Below are positions 16,346 through 24,792 of a DNA stretch of 64,000 nt, piece after piece (within the stretch, counting starts at the first letter, position 1; each line of letters starts with the position of its first letter). The DNA comes from Yoonia sp. R2331 (GTDB lineage Bacteria; Pseudomonadota; Alphaproteobacteria; Rhodobacterales; Rhodobacteraceae), in the NCBI RefSeq assembly GCF_041103235.1, contig NZ_JBGCUN010000001.1, forward strand, positions 186,001 through 250,000, given 5' to 3'. Below the pieces are notes generated by a model. The model was not told the origin of the DNA. It was given only the letters and a program-made list of their open reading frames with translations, and made no database searches. The translations under genes were made by a program, and so were the position numbers.

Positions 16346-16627
16346 CTAGCCGCTGGGTGCGCGGTGCCGCGCCAGGAGGGCCGCAAGGTGTGCCCGCGTC
16401 TGCCGCAACAGGGCGACGGCGGCGCAGATTGCAAGGATCACGGTGGCAAGAGCGCCAAGCGCAAAGAGCGGCCCGCCGCCATCGGCGAGGATCAGCGAGG
16501 CCAGCAGCATCAGGGCTGCCAGAAACAGGATCAGCACGGTATGGCCGGGTTTGGAGTATCGTTGGACCTGCGGAGACGTCAGATGGGTGACATGTGTCTT
16601 GGGCGGGCGCGACAATACGGCCTTCAA
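16346..16627 (-). CDS. Small membrane protein, two predicted helices
   Basis: A 93-residue protein I do not recognise. Residues 1-28 are polar, then two hydrophobic helices follow (HTVLILFLAALMLLASLIL and LFALGALATVILAICAAVALL), ending in a basic tail. I set the start at a TTG at 16627 because AGGAGG stands exactly seven bases before it; no ATG is available. It lies in the minus-strand catabolic operon between the quinone-oxidoreductase-like gene and the enolase remnant. Function unknown. Confidence 0.55.
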   Translation of the reverse strand: MKAVLSRPPKTHVTHLTSPQVQRYSKPGHTVLILFLAALMLLASLILADGGGPLFALGALATVILAICAAVALLRQTRAHLAALLARHRAPSG

Positions 16628-16735
16628 TGGCAATCCTCCTACATTGGGTTTCTGATGTATAACTATCTGAAAATGCGAAATTTTGCAAGATTTCAGCGAC
16701 AGAAAGCCTGAAGGTGTTGCGATTGTGCGGCGGCA

Positions 16736-17818
16736 TCAGGGGACCACGACGATATTGCCGGTGTGCGCCTTGGCGATGAACGTCTTTTGCGCATCATGAA
16801 GCTGGTCCAGCGGGTAGGTGGCGGCCAGAGCGGGTTTGATCGCGCCGCTTTCGATATAGCTGATGAGGTTGGTCATCACAGCGGGGTCGATGACGGTCGA
16901 GCCGGTGAAGGTGAGGTCGCGCAGATAGAAGGTGCGCAGGTCAAATTCAACGATCGGACCGGCGATGGCACCGGAACAGGTATAGCGCCCGCCACGTTGC
17001 AGCACGTCGATCAGCGTCGGCCAATAAGGGCCACCGACCACATCGGCGACAACGGTGATCTTTTCGTCGCCAAGGGCCGTGTGCAAGTTGTTGAGCGCGC
17101 GCGGCAGGACGCGGTCCGCCCCCAAGGCGGCCACATCGCCATGTTTCGCTGGAGAGGCCAGCGCAATCACCCGCGCGCCGCGCATCTTTGCCAATTGCAC
17201 CACAGCGCCGCCGACCCCGCCCGAGGCACCGGGCACCAGCACGGTGTCGGCCTGTGTCACTGCGGCGCGGGTCAGCATCCCCTCTGCCGTCGAATAAGAG
17301 CACGAAAAGGTCGCCAGTTCTGCATCGGTGAGGTCCGATGTGATTGCCAGCGCATTCTGGGCCGGCATGACGGTGTATTCGGCAAAGCCGCCGTCCATCT
17401 CGGACCCGAAATAACCGGTTTTGGACTTGTCCAACGGGTCGTCAGGGTCACGCAGCCAGTTGTCGGTGATGATCCGCTCGCCGATGCGGGCCGCGTCAAC
17501 ACCGTCACCCACGGCCAGGATCTGGCCGCAGGCATCCGCGCCCTGAATGCGCGGGAATTGGATCGGGGTGCCGCCCCATGCGGGGTCTTCGTCGTTCACG
17601 TCCGCAAAACTGCCGCCGGTGGTGGCGTCGGTCACGGCCTTGGAATACCAGCCTGAACGGGTGTTCACGTCGGTGTTGTTCAGCCCGCAGGCGGCGACCT
17701 TGACCAGCACCTGTCCAGGGCCGGGGTCGGGCCGGGGCCAGTCGGTGTGAAGCACCACTTGGTCGATATCACCATGACCCATTGTCACCATCGCACGCAT
17801 TGTCTTGGGCAAGTTCAT
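16736..17818 (-). CDS. Zinc-type alcohol dehydrogenase/quinone oxidoreductase family protein
   Basis: A 360-residue MDR-superfamily oxidoreductase with an N-terminal GroES-like domain (GPGQVLVKVAACGLNNTDVNTR, then FPRIQGADACGQI) and a C-terminal nucleotide-binding domain (VLVPGASGGVGGAVVQLAK). The catalytic-zinc Cys and the four-Cys structural-zinc loop of true alcohol dehydrogenases are not evident, which favours a zinc-independent quinone-oxidoreductase-like enzyme using NADPH. Its start overlaps the end of the FAD demethylase gene by four bases, so it belongs to the same operon and may process a product of that pathway. Confidence 0.88.
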   Translation of the reverse strand: MNLPKTMRAMVTMGHGDIDQVVLHTDWPRPDPGPGQVLVKVAACGLNNTDVNTRSGWYSKAVTDATTGGSFADVNDEDPAWGGTPIQFPRIQGADACGQILAVGDGVDAARIGERIITDNWLRDPDDPLDKSKTGYFGSEMDGGFAEYTVMPAQNALAITSDLTDAELATFSCSYSTAEGMLTRAAVTQADTVLVPGASGGVGGAVVQLAKMRGARVIALASPAKHGDVAALGADRVLPRALNNLHTALGDEKITVVADVVGGPYWPTLIDVLQRGGRYTCSGAIAGPIVEFDLRTFYLRDLTFTGSTVIDPAVMTNLISYIESGAIKPALAATYPLDQLHDAQKTFIAKAHTGNIVVVP

Positions 17819-20259
17819 TCTGCTGGTTCCTTGATGGCGTCCGTTCGCGGGCGCAGGGATTGGGGATCATAGGCCGGTTCACCTAAAACGCGGGCCGCGC
17901 GCGGTGTGCCATGGATCATCACGGTCAGCGCCGTGCCGGGGGCAGCAGCGGACGGGGCAATGTAAGCAAAGGCCAGGATCGTGCCGACCGTATGACCATA
18001 GGCAACAGAGGCGGTTGCGCCAACAACAGAGCCGTTCAATAGCACCGGTTCGCCGCCGTGGCCGTCAACTTCGCCGTCAGGTTCAATCTCTAGATAGGCG
18101 CAGACCCAGGGCAAATCGCTGTTCAACGTCAGTTCGCGGCCCAGATAGGACTTGTCAGTGCGAGCAAAGCGCAGCACGTCAGCCTCGGCCAGCGTGACTT
18201 CGTTTGTCAGCTCACCCGCGCCCTTGAAGCCCTTTTCCATGCGCATGACGTTCATCGCGAAGCTGCCGTAGTCGGTGATGCCGTGTGCAGAGCCCGCCGC
18301 AGTCAGCGCGTCATAGACATCCACACAGGCCTCGGCGGGCATGTGCAATTCCCACCCCAATTCGCCCGCGTAGGACATGCGGAAGGCCCAGACCGGGTGA
18401 CTGGCGATGGTGATGGTTTGCAGGCTCATCCAGGGGAAGCTGGTATTGTCCAATGGTGTGGGTGTGCAGGCTGCCAACACCTCGCGCGCGGCAGGACCAT
18501 TGAGGCTGAGTGCGGCGTGGCTGTCGCTGAGCACGTCGATGGTGATGTCCGCACCGTTTGCGTTGTGGGTCAGGTGATCGCGCATGCGTTGTTCAAAGAA
18601 GGCGGCGCAGACCAGATAAAAGCTGTCGTCGTCAAACCGGGCGATTGTCGCCTCAACCTCGATCCGGCCACGGCGGTTTAGCAGGTGGGTCAGGCCGATG
18701 CGGCCCACAGACGGCAGGCGGTTGGCGGTCAACCGGTCAAGCGTGGTGGCGGCGTCCGGGCCAGAGACGTGGATCTTGGTGAAGGCGGTCACATCCATGA
18801 TGCCGACACGTTCGCGCACGGCACGCACCTCTTGCGCGACAAGGTCGTGCAGGGCGTTGCGACGAAACCCGTAGTGGTCGTGCTGTGGCACACCATCGCG
18901 CGCGAACCAACGGGGGCGTTCAAAGCCGTAGACCTCTTCGTGGACCGCGCCCTTGGCGGTCAGGATGTCATGAAGTGGTGAGGGTTTGACCGGACGCCCG
19001 GCCAGCCGGTTAAAATGCGGAAAGGGGATTTCGTGGCGCAGGCAATAATCCTCGCAGGCCTTGACCACCTGCCAATCGGGCGTGGCATAGGCCCCAAAGC
19101 GGCGCGGATCAAATTCACGCATCGCGATATCGGCGGAGCCATGCACCATCCAGCGGGCCAGTTCGCGGGTCAGGCCCGGCCCCCAGCCGATGCCGATCTG
19201 GGTGCCGCAGCAGCACCAGTAGTTGCACACACCCGGTGCGGGGCCAATCAGCGGGTTGCCGTCGGGCGGGTGGCTGATGGCGCCGTGTACCTCGCGGGTG
19301 ATGCCACGATCGGCCAGCACCGGCATCCGGTTCAACGATTCTTCGAGCCATGGCATGACCCGGTCGTAGTCGGCGTCAAAGAGCCAGTTTTCATAGTCCC
19401 ACGGGCAATGATCGTGCCAGACCGAATTGGGGTTGGCCTTTTCATAGATGCCGATCAACCCGCGCTGTTGTTCCATGCGGATATAGCCGGACACCTTGTG
19501 GTCATCGCGGATGACCGGCAGTTCGGTATCAAGAGCCGCAAATTCAGGCACCGGTTCGGTGACGAAATAATGGTGCGTCATCGAGGTCATCGGCAGTTGC
19601 AGACCCGACCATTCGCCCATTTGCCGCGCGTAGGTGCCGCCTGCGTTGACCACATGTTCGCAGCGGATCGTGCCCTTTTCGGTCTCGACCAGCCATTCGC
19701 CGCCCGGCGTTTGGGTGACATTGGTGGCGCGACAACGGCGGACGATCCGCGCGCCCTTGGCCCGCGCGCCAGCAGCCAGCGCCATGGTGACATTGGTCGG
19801 GTCGACGTGGCCGTCATCGGGTGTGTGCAATGCGCCCAGAACGCCATCGAGGTTATAGAACGGATGCAGTTCCGCCACGCGGTCTGGCCCGACCAGTTCA
19901 ATGTTGAACCCCAAGGCAGTGCCGACCGAAAGCGTGTGGCGCAGCCAGTCCATTTCATCCGGTGTGTAGGCCAGCCGGAATGACCCGCATCCGTGCCATG
20001 TCACGGGCTGGCCTGTCTCAGCCTCAAGCCCGCCTGCATAAAGCCCGATGTTGTAGTCGACGCATTTGCCCAACCCGAAAGAGCTGGTGGAATGGGTGAT
20101 CTGGCCTGCCGCATGCCAGGTGCTGCCTGATGTCAGCTCTGCCTTTTCCAGCAAGACCACATCGGTCCAGCCTTCGTGGGTCAGGTGATAGGCCAGCCCG
20201 CAGCCCATCACGCCGCCGCCGATGATCACAACCTTTGCCTGCGTCGGAAAGTCTTGCAC
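17815..20259 (-). CDS. FAD-dependent N-demethylase fused to GcvT domain (dimethylglycine/sarcosine dehydrogenase family)
   Basis: An 814-residue two-domain enzyme. Residues 5-390 form the FAD-binding DAO domain (VVIIGGGVMGCGLAYHLT; the TSGSTWHAAG motif contains the His that binds FAD covalently in dimethylglycine dehydrogenase). Residues 430-810 are the GcvT-like folate domain (MDVTAFTKIHVSGPDA...LDRLTANRLP, GELGWELHMP). Such enzymes remove N-methyl groups and pass the one-carbon unit to tetrahydrofolate. It is the first gene of the minus-strand operon and is divergent from an rpiR-type regulator and a Rieske oxygenase gene, suggesting successive N-demethylation of a methylated amine. Substrate not determined. 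Confidence 0.9.
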   Translation of the reverse strand: MQDFPTQAKVVIIGGGVMGCGLAYHLTHEGWTDVVLLEKAELTSGSTWHAAGQITHSTSSFGLGKCVDYNIGLYAGGLEAETGQPVTWHGCGSFRLAYTPDEMDWLRHTLSVGTALGFNIELVGPDRVAELHPFYNLDGVLGALHTPDDGHVDPTNVTMALAAGARAKGARIVRRCRATNVTQTPGGEWLVETEKGTIRCEHVVNAGGTYARQMGEWSGLQLPMTSMTHHYFVTEPVPEFAALDTELPVIRDDHKVSGYIRMEQQRGLIGIYEKANPNSVWHDHCPWDYENWLFDADYDRVMPWLEESLNRMPVLADRGITREVHGAISHPPDGNPLIGPAPGVCNYWCCCGTQIGIGWGPGLTRELARWMVHGSADIAMREFDPRRFGAYATPDWQVVKACEDYCLRHEIPFPHFNRLAGRPVKPSPLHDILTAKGAVHEEVYGFERPRWFARDGVPQHDHYGFRRNALHDLVAQEVRAVRERVGIMDVTAFTKIHVSGPDAATTLDRLTANRLPSVGRIGLTHLLNRRGRIEVEATIARFDDDSFYLVCAAFFEQRMRDHLTHNANGADITIDVLSDSHAALSLNGPAAREVLAACTPTPLDNTSFPWMSLQTITIASHPVWAFRMSYAGELGWELHMPAEACVDVYDALTAAGSAHGITDYGSFAMNVMRMEKGFKGAGELTNEVTLAEADVLRFARTDKSYLGRELTLNSDLPWVCAYLEIEPDGEVDGHGGEPVLLNGSVVGATASVAYGHTVGTILAFAYIAPSAAAPGTALTVMIHGTPRAARVLGEPAYDPQSLRPRTDAIKEPAE

Positions 20260-20321
20260 GGTGCATCACCTTTGCTGAAAGTCCTCGACAGGATAATCGG
20301 ACAGATATACCATCGTCAATC

Positions 20322-21212
20322 ATGAATGGCACAGATGTATCATCGACAATCCTTGAACGGCTCGCGGGCGAATTGCCCGCCCTGACGCCAGAAGCGCGCA
20401 AGGCCGCGACTTACGTGTTGGAAAACCCGCGCGACGTCGGCGTATCGACCGTGCGCGAGATTGCGCAGGCGGCAAAGGTGAAACCCAACACGGTGGTGCG
20501 CATGGCACGGCAGGTTGGATTTGAAGGCTACGAGGACTTCCGAGAACCGTTTCGCGCCGCGATCCGCGCGGGCAATGCCGATTTCCCGGACCGTGTGCGC
20601 TGGTTGCAGGACATTCGCAAATCGGGCGATCTGGGCGGGCTTTATGCTGATATGGTCCAATCCGCGCTGCGCAATATCGAAGACAGCTTTGCCGCCGTCA
20701 CCGCCGATGACCTGCAGGCAGCGGCCGAGGCGATCTGGGCCGCGCGCCATGTCTTTACGCTTGGTGTCGGTGTGAATAACGCCAACGCGCGCAACTTTAC
20801 CTACCTTGCCTCGACCGGAATGACGCAGTTTCACGCCATACCGCGCGCGGGGTCTACACCGATTGATGATCTGGCCTGGGCAGACGATCAGGATGTGCTG
20901 ATCGCGATTACCTGTAAGCCCTATCGCAGCGAAGTGGTCGAGGCGGTGCGCATTGCAAACGAACAGGGCGTGACGGTGATTGGTCTGTCGGACAGTCCCG
21001 CAAGCCCGATCATCCGCAATGCCACGCACGGCTTTGTCGTGTCAGCCGACACGCCGCAGTTCTTTCCATCGTCGGTCAGCACAATTGCCATGCTTGAGAC
21101 GCTGTTGTCCTTCGTGATCGCCGTGGCGAGTGACGAGATTGCCGGGCGCGTTGCCAAGTTTCACGCGCGCCGCCACGCCTTTGGCATCTATGATGAGGGT
21201 CTGGATGGGTGA
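20322..21212 (+). CDS. MurR/RpiR-family transcriptional regulator
   Basis: A 296-residue regulator with an N-terminal RpiR helix-turn-helix (residues 1-80; STVREIAQAAKVKPNTVVRMARQVGF) and a C-terminal SIS domain (LGVGVNNANARNF, then DVLIAITCKPYRSEVV), normally a sugar-phosphate binding fold. The ATG at 20322 was chosen over an upstream one because the N-terminus then matches family length. It lies between the divergent FAD demethylase gene (62 bases away) and the Rieske gene, whose start overlaps its end by eight bases, so it probably controls both arms of the cluster. Confidence 0.9.
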   Translation: MNGTDVSSTILERLAGELPALTPEARKAATYVLENPRDVGVSTVREIAQAAKVKPNTVVRMARQVGFEGYEDFREPFRAAIRAGNADFPDRVRWLQDIRKSGDLGGLYADMVQSALRNIEDSFAAVTADDLQAAAEAIWAARHVFTLGVGVNNANARNFTYLASTGMTQFHAIPRAGSTPIDDLAWADDQDVLIAITCKPYRSEVVEAVRIANEQGVTVIGLSDSPASPIIRNATHGFVVSADTPQFFPSSVSTIAMLETLLSFVIAVASDEIAGRVAKFHARRHAFGIYDEGLDG

Positions 21213-22284
21213 ACCGGTCAGAACGCTCGCGGCGCGGTATTACACCGACCCGGATGTTTTTGCCGCAGAGCAGGCGGGCCTGTTGGCGCGGACGTGGCAG
21301 TTCGGCTGCCATGCCTCTGATCTGGCAGAGCCGGGGGCCTATGCCACCTTTGAAATCGCGGGTGAGAGCCTGTTCGCGGTTCGCGGACAGGACGACAAGA
21401 TCCGCGCCTTTTACAATGTCTGCCAGCACCGCGCGCATCAGTTGGTGCAGGGCACGGGCACCACACGGGTCGTGGTTTGCCCCTATCACGCCTGGACCTA
21501 CGAGCTGACAGGGCAGTTGCGGTCGGGGCCGAACCTCAACGCTGTTGAGGGGTTCGACAAATCCAGCGTTTGCCTGACAGAAGTGCGCACCGAAGAGTTG
21601 TTGGGCTTTGTCTTTGTGAACCTTGATCCTGACGCGGCCCCGATGGAGGATTGGTTCCCGCGCGTGCGCGCGGAATTGGAAGACTGGGTGCCGCATTGGG
21701 CCAGCCTGCGCCCGCTTCAATGGGTTGACGTGCCAGAGGCCTGCAACTGGAAAGTCTCGGTCGAGAATTATTCGGAATGCTATCATTGCAGCCTGAACCA
21801 CCCGACCTTTGCCAAGGGCGTGATCAAGCCTGAAACCTATGACATTCAGCCACAGGGCATGTGCCTGCGCCACACCACCGAATGTCAGGCGCTGGATCAG
21901 ATGACTTATGACATCAACTCTGGCTTTGCCCACGCACATGAATATTCCAGCTGGTTCCTCTGGCCGATGTTCAGCTTTCAGGTCTATCCCGGCAACGTGC
22001 TGAACACCTATCACTGGCGACCCGATGGCGCGGGGCGGGTGGTGGTCTGGCGCGGGTGGTATGCGGTCGATGGGGCCGAGGATGCCACCGTGCGGCAGCT
22101 GGCGCAGCAGGACCGCGCGACCACTGTTGCAGAAGACATCCATCTGGTGGAATCGGTGCAGCGCGGACTGCAGTCGCGCGGCTATCGCCCCGGCCCGCTG
22201 GTGGTGGACCCCAAAGGCGGTGTGAACTCTGAACATCCGGTCATGCATCTGCAGCGCTGGATGCGAGAGGGCATAGATGGCTGA
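21205..22284 (+). CDS. Rieske non-heme iron oxygenase, quaternary-amine demethylase type
   Basis: A 359-residue oxygenase alpha subunit. The Rieske [2Fe-2S] ligands are C73-x-H75 and C92-x2-H95. The mononuclear iron site has H194 and H199 preceded by E191 (ENYSECYHCSLNHP). Most Rieske oxygenases have Asp where E191 stands; Glu there is known from carnitine oxygenase CntA, so a quaternary-ammonium substrate is likely. The start at 21205 follows GAGG by six bases and overlaps the regulator gene. No ferredoxin/reductase partner gene is adjacent. The GFA-family gene overlaps its end, which fits formaldehyde release by demethylation. Confidence 0.87.
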   Translation: MGEPVRTLAARYYTDPDVFAAEQAGLLARTWQFGCHASDLAEPGAYATFEIAGESLFAVRGQDDKIRAFYNVCQHRAHQLVQGTGTTRVVVCPYHAWTYELTGQLRSGPNLNAVEGFDKSSVCLTEVRTEELLGFVFVNLDPDAAPMEDWFPRVRAELEDWVPHWASLRPLQWVDVPEACNWKVSVENYSECYHCSLNHPTFAKGVIKPETYDIQPQGMCLRHTTECQALDQMTYDINSGFAHAHEYSSWFLWPMFSFQVYPGNVLNTYHWRPDGAGRVVVWRGWYAVDGAEDATVRQLAQQDRATTVAEDIHLVESVQRGLQSRGYRPGPLVVDPKGGVNSEHPVMHLQRWMREGIDG

Positions 22285-22693
22285 TTTGTCAGGGCGTTGC
22301 GCCTGCGGGCAAGTGCGGTGGACCTCACCGGGGCCGGTGCTTTGGGCCGGTCACTGCCATTGTGACAGCTGTCGCCGCGCCACGTCTTCACCCTTTACCA
22401 GCTTTTTCGGTGTGCCGCGTGCCACGTGTCAGATAATTGGCCGGCTTGCCGAACGCCGGTCATCAGGCGGGCAGGTGCGGCGGCAGCATTGCCCAGAGTG
22501 CGGCGCGCAGATTACATATCAGTATGTTGGCTGGCCCGATGAGACCCACCTTTATGCCGCCACACTGGACGACCCCGCCGCGTTTCAACCGCAGGCGCAC
22601 TATCACTTTGCCGAGGCCCTCCCATGGGTCCGCATCACCGATGGCCTGCCGCGATATGCGGCGTCTGCTGAGAACGCCGATCCGCTGCCCTAG
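22277..22693 (+). CDS. GFA (glutathione-dependent formaldehyde-activating)-family protein
   Basis: A 138-residue zinc-binding protein of the GFA/CENP-V family. Visible metal ligands are RCACGQVRW near residue 9, GHCHCDSCRRATSSPF near 32 and CPECGAQ near 76. Some family members bind S-hydroxymethylglutathione; many have no proven function. It overlaps the Rieske oxygenase gene by eight bases, so the two are translated together. Since the oxygenase would produce formaldehyde, a formaldehyde-handling role is plausible here, though unproven. Confidence 0.88.
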   Translation: MADLSGRCACGQVRWTSPGPVLWAGHCHCDSCRRATSSPFTSFFGVPRATCQIIGRLAERRSSGGQVRRQHCPECGAQITYQYVGWPDETHLYAATLDDPAAFQPQAHYHFAEALPWVRITDGLPRYAASAENADPLP

Positions 22694-22748
22694 ACCGCGT
22701 CAGCGTGGCGCAGCTACGCCGGACACGTAAGCCACGAGAAGGAATGAC

Positions 22749-23129
22749 ATGAGCACATTTGACGAAGACCTGTTTCTCAAGGGGCTGGAACAGCGCAAGG
22801 CGACGTTGGGGGCGGAATATGTCGACAAGAACCTTGCCGCCGCAGACGATTTCACCCGGCCTTTTCAAGAGGCGATGACCGCCTGGTGCTGGGGCTTTGG
22901 CTGGGGCGACGATGTGATCGACGCCAAGACCCGCAGCATGATGAACCTGTCGATGATTGGCGCGCTGGGCAAGATGCACGAATGGGAGATCCATTGCCGG
23001 GGGGCGATCAACAACGGTGTGTCGCGCGAAGAGATCCGCGCGATCATTCACGTCGTTGGCATCTACTGCGGCGTGCCGCAGGCGCTGGAGTGCTTTCGCG
23101 TGGCCCGCAAGGTGCTGGACGAAGACTAA
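22749..23129 (+). CDS. Carboxymuconolactone decarboxylase-family protein
   Basis: A 126-residue alpha-helical protein of the CMD/PcaC-AhpD group. Family segments seen: KTRSMMNLSMIGALGKMHEWEIHCRGAINNGVSREEI and VVGIYCGVPQALECFRVA. Only one Cys lies near the active-site helix (HCR) rather than the CxxC of AhpD, so it is closer to 4-carboxymuconolactone decarboxylase-like proteins. No other protocatechuate genes are near. A GAAGGA site precedes the ATG. It is the last plus-strand gene of the amine cluster; its role there is unknown. Its stop shares CTAA with the convergent prephenate dehydratase gene. Confidence 0.85.
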   Translation: MSTFDEDLFLKGLEQRKATLGAEYVDKNLAAADDFTRPFQEAMTAWCWGFGWGDDVIDAKTRSMMNLSMIGALGKMHEWEIHCRGAINNGVSREEIRAIIHVVGIYCGVPQALECFRVARKVLDED

Positions 23130-23968
23130 CCGCGCTCGTGCCGCCGTGGTGCGGTGGGATAGACGCCCATCAGTTTGATGTGGTCGGTGAAATAGTCGAG
23201 TTCTTCCAGCGCAAGTGCGACATTGCGGTCATCTGGGTGACCCTCGATTTCCGCGTAGAATTGCGTGGCGTTGAAGTTGCCGCCGACCATATAGCTTTCG
23301 AGCTTGGTCATGTTCACGCCATTGGTCGCAAAGCCACCCATCGCCTTGTAGAGCGCGGCAGGGATGTTGCGGACACGGAAGACAAAGCTGGTCATCATCC
23401 CGTGTTTGCCGCGTTTCTTGTAATCGGGCTCGCGGCTCATCACCAGAAAGCGGGTGGTGTTGCGGTCGTGATCCTCGATATGGCGGGCCACGATGTTTAG
23501 CCCGTAGATATCGGCGGCCAGTTCGGAGGCGAGCGCGCCGATGGTCATGTCATCGCCTTCGGACACATCGCGCGCGGCCTTGGCATTGTCGGAACTTGTC
23601 TGCCCGGTGATCCCGTGTTCGCGCAGGAACCCCGCGCATTGCGGAAGAATCACCACATGCCCCAAGGCGCGGTCGATTTGCGCCAATTGTGCGCCGGGAC
23701 GCGCCAGAAGGTTGATATGCACACGCACGAAGGCCTCGTCCACGATGTGCAACCCGCTGTCAGGCAGCAGTGAATGCACGTCCGCAACGCGGCCATAGGT
23801 CGAATTTTCGACGGCTATCATGCCCAGGTCTGCATCGCCTTTGCGCACAGCTTCGATTGCCGCTTCAAACGTTGGACAGGGCAACGGGTCATGGTTGGGG
23901 CGTGCTTCGACACAGGCCTGATGGCCGTATGCGCCCAACTCTCCCTGAAAGGCAATTCGAGCAGTCAT
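23126..23968 (-). CDS. pheA: Prephenate dehydratase (phenylalanine biosynthesis)
   Basis: A 280-residue monofunctional prephenate dehydratase, converting prephenate to phenylpyruvate in the cytoplasm. Catalytic domain residues 1-185: FQGELGAYGHQA start, NSTYGRVADVHSLL and the hallmark RNTTRFLV near 190. The ACT regulatory domain follows (about 200-275), with the LESYMVGG motif that forms the phenylalanine site in allosteric enzymes. No chorismate mutase domain is fused. The ATG at 23968 is chosen because upstream codons are not protein-like. It is divergent from the cytochrome c gene. Confidence 0.95.
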   Translation of the reverse strand: MTARIAFQGELGAYGHQACVEARPNHDPLPCPTFEAAIEAVRKGDADLGMIAVENSTYGRVADVHSLLPDSGLHIVDEAFVRVHINLLARPGAQLAQIDRALGHVVILPQCAGFLREHGITGQTSSDNAKAARDVSEGDDMTIGALASELAADIYGLNIVARHIEDHDRNTTRFLVMSREPDYKKRGKHGMMTSFVFRVRNIPAALYKAMGGFATNGVNMTKLESYMVGGNFNATQFYAEIEGHPDDRNVALALEELDYFTDHIKLMGVYPTAPRRHERG

Positions 23969-24096
23969 GGCAGCGCTGCCTCCGTTAACTGATTGGACAC
24001 ACAAAAAGGACGAATTCGTCGCGGCACTATAGCTTGCACTTGGGACAGGGAAACGGATACATAGCGCCAAACAAGACGAACGGAATGGATCGCGAC

Positions 24097-24618
24097 ATGT
24101 TCGACACAATGACGATGACCAAGGCACTGGGTGGCTTTTGTGGCGCGCTTTTGGTGTTTCTGCTGGGTGGCTGGGCTGCCGAGATCATCTATCACGGTGG
24201 TGGAGGGCATCATGGTGAGGACCATGCACAGGGTTACCTGATCGAGGTGGCCGGTGCGGATGAGACCGAAGAAGTGGTCGAAGAGATTGATTTTGCCGAA
24301 GTTATGGCCTCTGCCTCTGCCGAGGATGGCGAAGGGTTGTGGCGCAACTGTCAGTCCTGCCATGCGCTGGAACCCGGCAAGCACGGTACCGGCCCCGCCC
24401 TTTACGGTGTGGTTGACCGCCAAGTCGCGTTCTATGACGACTTCAACTATTCCGGCGCACTTGTCGCCGTGGCCGAAACCTGGACGGCCGAGAACCTGAA
24501 CGCGTTCCTTGAAAACCCCAAGGGTTACGCACCTGGCACCGCAATGGGCTACAACGGGATGCGCAAGATCGAAGATCGCGCTGACCTGATCGCCTATCTG
24601 GACAGCCTGGACGACTAA
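24097..24618 (+). CDS. Membrane-anchored c-type cytochrome (CycM/c552-like)
   Basis: A 173-residue cytochrome c. An uncleaved N-terminal helix (residues 9-31) anchors it in the inner membrane; an acidic linker (residues 41-67) leads to a class I cytochrome domain with one heme site C85-x2-C88-H89 and a probable Met ligand in APGTAMGYNGM. This layout is that of CycM-type cytochromes that carry electrons from the bc1 complex to terminal oxidases in alphaproteobacteria. Two ATGs (24085, 24097) are possible; 24097 gives the usual MFDTMT start. A strong terminator follows. Confidence 0.88.
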   Translation: MFDTMTMTKALGGFCGALLVFLLGGWAAEIIYHGGGGHHGEDHAQGYLIEVAGADETEEVVEEIDFAEVMASASAEDGEGLWRNCQSCHALEPGKHGTGPALYGVVDRQVAFYDDFNYSGALVAVAETWTAENLNAFLENPKGYAPGTAMGYNGMRKIEDRADLIAYLDSLDD

Positions 24619-24643
24619 ATCGCCAGACGATCAAACGAATTGA

Positions 24644-24666
24644 GCCGCCCGATGGGCGGCTTTTTT
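24644..24666 (+). terminator. Rho-independent terminator after the cytochrome c gene
   Basis: A perfect GC stem GCCGCCC/GGGCGGC (24644-24650 and 24654-24660) with loop GAT, followed by six T. It lies 25 bases after the cytochrome stop codon and separates that gene from yejA. Confidence 0.92.
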
Positions 24667-24792
24667 CGTGATTGAGGGGGCAACGCACGGTTGGTTCACG
24701 GGCTGTTCACACATTCTCAACTTGAATGTTTGCCAAACCCGGCTTTAGCTACACATGTGGTAGAACGCCACAAACGACGAATGGAGAACAAG

